Assembly: GCA_934621505.1 (NCBI GenBank)
Contig: CAKTUU010000041.1
Location: 1 to 18,202, forward strand
Source: an uncultured Clostridia bacterium
Lineage (GTDB): Bacteria > Bacillota > Clostridia > Christensenellales > Aristaeellaceae
Direction: 5' to 3'
DNA: 18,202 nucleotides
The position numbers were made by a program, and so were the translations under genes. Shown here piece after piece: positions 14,618 to 18,202 of the stretch (position 1 is its first letter; each line of letters opens with the position of its first letter). The notes beneath the pieces were generated by a model. The model had not been told where the DNA came from and did no database searches. It worked only from the letters and a program-made list of their open reading frames with translations.

Positions 14618-15363
14618 TGCGGGGCGAGGAAGAACAAATCGCCAAACGCCTGGCGGAGTTGGCCGCCCGGGCGGAGCGAACGGGGCATGTGTGCTTTTCA
14701 GACTTTTTATCCCCGGCGGAGGCCCAGTGGGCGGAAAGCGCCGCGCGCAGGCAGAAAATCCGGGTGGGGCTGGAAGGCGGCTATGAGGACGCTGAACGGC
14801 GTATCGCCTGCTTTTCCGCCGAACCCGTGTACGAGGATTTTCCCATCGCGGCCATTGAACTGACCTGGCCCCACCAGAAAGCCCCGGAACACCGGGACAT
14901 TCTGGGCAGCGTGCTGGGCCTGGGGCTGGGCCGTCAGTGTGTGGGCGATATTGTGCCCACGGAGGAGCGGGCCTATCTGTTTTGCCAGCGGCGCATGGCG
15001 GATCATATTGCCGCCAGCTTGCTCAGTGCCGGGCGAGTACGCCTGCAAACCCGTGTGCTGGACCAGCTGCCCCGGATTCAGCCTCCGGAGGGAACGCCGC
15101 TGCACGACACGGTATCCAGCCTGCGGCTGGACGCGGTGATTGCGGCAGGCTTTGACGTATCCCGGGCGGACGCGGCCCAGCTGATTGCCGCGGGCCGGGC
15201 CAAACTGCGGCATTTGCCGGAGGAACGGCCGGACGCCCGGGTGCAGGAAGGCGACGTCATCTCGCTGCGCGGCTATGGCCGCCTGGCGGTTGAAGCGGTG
15301 GGCCAGCCCACCCGCAAGGGGCGGCTGCCCCTGAATATGACCCGTTACGGAAAGAAACGGTAA
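14617..15363 (+). CDS. ylmH: YlmH family S4-domain RNA-binding protein
   Basis: This protein of about 248 residues has an N-terminal domain (about 1-75), a middle domain with the SVLGLGLGRQCVGDIV stretch, and a C-terminal S4 RNA-binding domain (about 165-240). The S4 domain contains RLDAVIAAGFDVSRADAAQL and GDVISLRGYGRL. YlmH belongs to a bacterial family that binds stalled ribosomal material; in Bacillus subtilis it has been linked to rescue of obstructed large subunits. Start is either ATG 14617, sharing one base with the ylmG stop, or GTG 14614 just before it. No clear Shine-Dalgarno site is seen, so translation is probably coupled to ylmG. Order ylmG-ylmH-divIVA is conserved. Confidence 0.93.
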   Translation: MRGEEEQIAKRLAELAARAERTGHVCFSDFLSPAEAQWAESAARRQKIRVGLEGGYEDAERRIACFSAEPVYEDFPIAAIELTWPHQKAPEHRDILGSVLGLGLGRQCVGDIVPTEERAYLFCQRRMADHIAASLLSAGRVRLQTRVLDQLPRIQPPEGTPLHDTVSSLRLDAVIAAGFDVSRADAAQLIAAGRAKLRHLPEERPDARVQEGDVISLRGYGRLAVEAVGQPTRKGRLPLNMTRYGKKR

Positions 15364-15388
15364 AGGACAGATTGAAAGGAGACTGACC

Positions 15389-15898
15389 ATGGCTTTGACG
15401 ATCGACGATATTTATGACAAAGAGTTTGCACTCAAGGGCGGCGGATACGACCGGGATGATGTGGACCAGTTTTTGGATGAAATCTGCGATGAAATGACCA
15501 GCATGCAGGACCATATCAGCCAGCTGGAGGAACAGCTGAAGCAGGCTCAGGCGGAGGTCAAGGCCGCCAGGGAAGCGGTGCGTCCCGCGCCCCAGCCTGT
15601 GGAAAAGGCCGCTGAGCCTGTGGCCAACACCAGCAAAACCCTGGAAGGCATTTTGCTGAGCGCCCAGAAGCTGGCGGACGAGGCTGTGGAAAACGCCAAA
15701 AACAAGGCGGACTCCATTGTGAAGGACGCCCAGGAAAAGGCCAGCCAGATTGTTGACGACGCGCAGCAGGAAAAAGCGGCCCTGTCCGGCGAGGTGGAGG
15801 CCCTGCGCCAGAACGCCGCCGACTGCAAGAAGGGCCTGCTGGATGTGGTGAATAAGTATAAGGAACTGCTGGAAAAAGAGGATTTGTTTAACAAGTAA
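15389..15898 (+). CDS. divIVA: DivIVA family division/polarity protein
   Basis: This 169-residue cytoplasmic protein forms coiled-coil oligomers on curved membrane and recruits division or polarity factors. The N-terminal membrane-binding domain (about 1-50) has the typical DIYDKEFALKGGGYDRDDV and DQFLDEI. Two coiled-coil stretches follow: about 40-68 (heptads with QLEEQLKQAQ) and about 85-165. An Ala/Pro-rich linker (about 69-80) lies between them. Length is normal. The ATG at 15389 has an AAAGGAG site. It is the last gene of the 10005-15898 run and is followed by a duplicated terminator hairpin and a repeat element. Confidence 0.95.
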   Translation: MALTIDDIYDKEFALKGGGYDRDDVDQFLDEICDEMTSMQDHISQLEEQLKQAQAEVKAAREAVRPAPQPVEKAAEPVANTSKTLEGILLSAQKLADEAVENAKNKADSIVKDAQEKASQIVDDAQQEKAALSGEVEALRQNAADCKKGLLDVVNKYKELLEKEDLFNK

Positions 15899-15908
15899 GC
15901 GTAATGAC

Positions 15909-15934
15909 GAAGGAGAGAGCGGCCGCTCTCTCCT
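15909..15934 (+). repeat. Proximal copy of the divIVA-associated hairpin
   Basis: A perfect 24-base palindrome (15911-15934) lies 12 bases past the divIVA stop. The 26-base unit recurs at 16083-16108 with only the two central bases changed (CC to TT). This copy is followed by the repeat element, not by a T-tract. Confidence 0.85.
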
Positions 15935-16082
15935 CAGACTGTCGAAAAACCCATAATCGACCGCCAGCGTCCGCGAACAGCGTTTCGCGGAAAAAGTGCA
16001 GTGGCACAAGGCTTAGGGGTTCTGCCCCTAAAACCCCGGCAGGAGGCAGTGCCTCCTGCACCTCCACTTTTTTGACGGCCTG
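15935..16082 (-). repeat. MITE-like palindromic element, copy C (148 bp)
   Basis: The element is delimited by CAGACTGTCGAAAAACCC (15935-15952) and CTTTTTTGACGGCCTG (16067-16082). Both ends are identical, in reverse complement, to the ends of copy A. The core matches copy B. Between B and C most differences fall in hairpin loops, while stems keep their pairing. No coding potential was seen. The two ends pair as an imperfect 15-bp terminal inverted repeat. Confidence 0.87.
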
Positions 16083-16110
16083 GAAGGAGAGAGCGGTTGC
16101 TCTCTCCTTT
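16083..16110. terminator. Distal copy of the divIVA terminator hairpin
   Basis: A 10-bp stem (16085-16094 with 16099-16108, loop GGTT) is followed by a short T run on the + strand. It lies five bases past the rlmA stop on the opposite strand, so it may end both converging transcripts. Confidence 0.75.
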
Positions 16111-16114
16111 GCTG

Positions 16115-16969
16115 CTATGCTCTGACCCGGCAGCACAGCACGTGCATATGCAGGGTGACCGCTTCCAGCTGGATAGCCTCCAACGCCTCCCGCGGCACGG
16201 AAAAGGTCATGGGCGTCATGCGCAGAAAAGCGCTGCTCAGGGCGGGGGTTAAGGGATAAGCGACGCGAATTTCCTGATGGTTCAGAACGTCCCCATGGGC
16301 TTGCAGATGATCCAGCACCCGCTGGCTGCTGTATTCCTCCCCGGAGCGCAGGTAAGGCGCAACCGCCCGGCGAATCTCCCGCAGATAATCCACGCCGGGA
16401 ACCACCTTGATCAGCACGCCCTGAGGGGACAGCGCCCGGGCAAACTGGGCGTAATCCGCGGGGGTCAGCACGTCCAGCACAACGTCCGCCGTGCCGTCAG
16501 CCACGGGCAAACGCTTCAGGTCCGCCACCAGCCAGGCGGGCCCTGGGCACTGGCGTGCGGCCAGGGTAACAGCGTCCCGGCTGATATCCAGCCCAAGCAG
16601 CCGTGCCGCTGGAAAACGGCGGGCCAGACAGCGGGTGTAGTACCCCTCGCCGCAGCCCACATCCAGCAGGGTAAAGGCGCTGGCTCCAAAGCGGTCTTGC
16701 AGCTGCTGGGACACCGCATCCGCCACAGGGGCATAAAAACCGGCTTCCAGCACCTGGGTGCGGCTTTCAAACAGGGCGGCGTCGTATTTTTCCGCCGCCT
16801 GATCGTGACCGGGAGCCAGGTTGACATAGCCCCGGCGGCTTAAATCGTAGCAATGGCCCTGCTGGCAAAGCAGACTGCTGTCCGTCAGGGAAAAAGGCCG
16901 GCCGCAGCGGGGACAGCGCAAAAGGGGCAGCAGGGGCCGCAGCCTGGCGGCAAGCGTAGCGGGTTTCAT
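16115..16969 (-). CDS. rlmA: 23S rRNA (guanine-N1)-methyltransferase, RlmA family
   Basis: This 284-residue enzyme would methylate N1 of a guanine in 23S rRNA helix 35 (G745 or G748 in Escherichia coli numbering). The N-terminal zinc site has C19, C22, C35 and H39 in LRCPRCGRPF and LLCQQGHCYDLS, followed by the family stretch RRGYVNLAPG. SAM motif I is LLDVGCGEGYYT (101-112). Later blocks include LDVLTPADYAQFARAL and IKVVPGVDYLREIRR. The frame is open further upstream, but homology begins at ATG 16969, which has an AAAGGAAG site six bases before it. In some bacteria this family confers resistance to tylosin or related drugs (TlrB type), so a role in macrolide response is possible but not shown. 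It is divergent from gap. Confidence 0.9.
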   Translation of the reverse strand: MKPATLAARLRPLLPLLRCPRCGRPFSLTDSSLLCQQGHCYDLSRRGYVNLAPGHDQAAEKYDAALFESRTQVLEAGFYAPVADAVSQQLQDRFGASAFTLLDVGCGEGYYTRCLARRFPAARLLGLDISRDAVTLAARQCPGPAWLVADLKRLPVADGTADVVLDVLTPADYAQFARALSPQGVLIKVVPGVDYLREIRRAVAPYLRSGEEYSSQRVLDHLQAHGDVLNHQEIRVAYPLTPALSSAFLRMTPMTFSVPREALEAIQLEAVTLHMHVLCCRVRA

Positions 16970-17103
16970 ACTCCACTTCCTTTGGCAAAAGGGATGTACA
17001 GCAAAGTTCGACGCAGCACAGGGCTGCACCTGCCCGCAAAGGCGGCGGACGGCTGCAATTTTGCCCGACTTTGCAAATTCCTTCACAAAGTTCGCTTTTT
17101 CTA

Positions 17104-17133
17104 TTGCAAAATACCGTTAAGATTTGGTACAAT
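17104..17133 (+). promoter_or_regulatory. Predicted sigma-A promoter of gap
   Basis: TTGCAA (17104-17109) and TACAAT (17128-17133) are 18 bases apart, in an AT-rich stretch 41 bases before the gap start. A GGGAGG ribosome binding site follows at about 17160-17165. Confidence 0.78.
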
Positions 17134-17174
17134 ATCAGGTGGAAAACTACTATTTTTTAGGGAGGTACCACGTA

Positions 17175-18202
17175 ATGGTTAAAGTTGCGATTAACGGTTT
17201 TGGACGTATCGGCCGTCTGGCTTTCCGTCAGATGTTCGGCGCTGAGGGCTATGAAGTGGTCGCTATCAACGACCTGACCAGCCCCGCTATGCTGGCCCAC
17301 CTGCTGAAGTATGATACCGCTCAGGGTTCCTACTGCGGCCACATCGGCGAAAACCTGCACACCGTTGAGTCCACCGAGGATTCCATCATCGTGGATGGCA
17401 AGGAAATTAAGATCTACGCCGAGAAGGACGCCGCCAACTGCCCCTGGGGCAAGCTGGATGTGGACGTTGTGCTGGAATGCACCGGCTTCTATTGCAGCAA
17501 GGAAAAGAGCGAAGCTCACCTGAAGGCTGGCGCCAAGAAGGTTGTTATCTCCGCCCCCGCCGGCAAGGATCTGCCCACCATCGTTTACAGCGTAAACGAA
17601 AAGACCCTGACCAAGGAAGACAAGATCATCTCCGCCGCTTCCTGCACCACCAACTGCCTGGCCCCCATGACCAAGGCTCTGAACGATGCGTATCCCATCG
17701 TTAGCGGCATCATGACCACCGTGCATGCCTACACCGGCGACCAGATGATTCTGGACGGCCCCCACCGCAAGGGCGACCTGCGTCGTGCCCGTGCCGGCGC
17801 TCAGAACATCGTGCCCAACTCCACCGGCGCCGCCAAGGCCATCGGCCTGGTTATCCCCGAACTGAACGGCAAGCTGATCGGCTCCGCCCAGCGCGTGCCC
17901 GTATGCACCGGCTCCACCACCATCCTGGTGGCTGTTGTGAAGGGCAAGGACGTGACCGTTGATTCCATCAACGCCGCCATGAAGGCCCAGGCTTCCGCCA
18001 GCTTTGGCTACAACACCGAGCCCATCGTGTCCTCCGACGTGATCGGCATGAAGTACGGCTCCCTGTTCGATGCCACCCAGACCATGGTTGCCAAGATCGA
18101 CGACGACACCTATCAGGTGCAGGTTGTGTCCTGGTACGACAACGAGAACAGCTACACCAGCCAGATGGTTCGCACCATCAAGTATTTCGCCGAGCTGGGC
18201 TA
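17175..18202 (+). CDS. gap: Glyceraldehyde-3-phosphate dehydrogenase, 3' end cut by window
   Basis: The first 342 codons are present, nearly the whole enzyme (about 335-345 residues is normal); the final codon or codons lie outside. It oxidises glyceraldehyde 3-phosphate to 1,3-bisphosphoglycerate with NAD and phosphate. The NAD motif GFGRIGR is at 8-14, and D33 in VAINDLT favours NAD over NADP. Catalytic C157 is in SAASCTTNCLAP, and catalytic H184 is in TTVHAYTGDQ. The phosphate-binding blocks (RRARAGAQNIVP, NSTGAAKAIG) are intact. Near the end SWYDNENSYTSQMV is typical. Codon use is strongly biased, as expected for a highly expressed gene. It has its own promoter and starts a + strand unit that may continue with other glycolytic genes. 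Confidence 0.97.
   Translation, partial: MVKVAINGFGRIGRLAFRQMFGAEGYEVVAINDLTSPAMLAHLLKYDTAQGSYCGHIGENLHTVESTEDSIIVDGKEIKIYAEKDAANCPWGKLDVDVVLECTGFYCSKEKSEAHLKAGAKKVVISAPAGKDLPTIVYSVNEKTLTKEDKIISAASCTTNCLAPMTKALNDAYPIVSGIMTTVHAYTGDQMILDGPHRKGDLRRARAGAQNIVPNSTGAAKAIGLVIPELNGKLIGSAQRVPVCTGSTTILVAVVKGKDVTVDSINAAMKAQASASFGYNTEPIVSSDVIGMKYGSLFDATQTMVAKIDDDTYQVQVVSWYDNENSYTSQMVRTIKYFAELG

Noticed and set aside
16067..16082. Outward-facing -35-like TTGACG in the element end as part of a hybrid promoter
   Set aside because: No -10 hexamer lies 16-18 bases downstream at copies A or C, and copy B has TAGACG instead.
16970..17086. Upstream extension of rlmA
   Set aside because: RlmA homology starts at the internal ATG 16969, which has a ribosome binding site; the extra residues do not resemble the family.

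Overview
The window (18,202 bases, moderately GC-rich) looks like chromosomal DNA from a GC-rich member of the Firmicutes, most likely class Clostridia. Three things support this: the gene order ylmE-sepF-ylmG-ylmH-divIVA, which is typical of Gram-positive division clusters; strong AAGGAGG-type ribosome binding sites with TTG and GTG starts; and a long-form hibernation factor. The species cannot be named from the sequence alone. Nothing suggests a plasmid or phage.

Layout. Positions 1-6377 (+) hold a five-part oligopeptide ABC transporter: the 3' end of the solute-binding protein gene, a hairpin-rich spacer, oppB, oppC, oppD, oppF and a small membrane protein, closed by a strong terminator. 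Two subunits are unusual. The OppC-like permease carries about 340 extra residues with seven RCC1-like repeats, in the loop expected to lie outside the cell. The OppF-like ATPase carries about 170 extra, partly coiled-coil residues between Walker A and the Q-loop. Positions 6438-8079 (-) hold a PHP-type histidinol-phosphatase (TTG start) and the hibernation factor hpf. A larA-type gene follows on the + strand (8404-9678).

Positions 10005-15898 (+) form one compact run: a degenerate anti-sigma-like protein, a SigB/SigF-type sigma factor, an HlyD-like membrane-anchored protein, ylmE, an enlarged sepF, ylmG, ylmH and divIVA. A TTGCCA-18-TACAAT promoter precedes the run. A second promoter-like site, TTGCAA-17-TATAAT, lies inside ylmE and could drive sepF and the genes after it. 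The window ends with rlmA (-) and the start of gap (+, cut at the window edge), which has its own promoter.

The most unusual non-coding feature is a family of three 148-174 bp palindrome-rich elements (7317-7490, 9727-9883, 15935-16082) with shared imperfect terminal inverted repeats. Each sits between two copies of a 22-26 bp hairpin that is different at each locus and lies just after a gene (hpf, larA, divIVA). In each case the copy farther from that gene is followed by a T-rich tract. The pattern suggests a MITE-like element that enters transcription terminators and duplicates the terminator hairpin as its target site.
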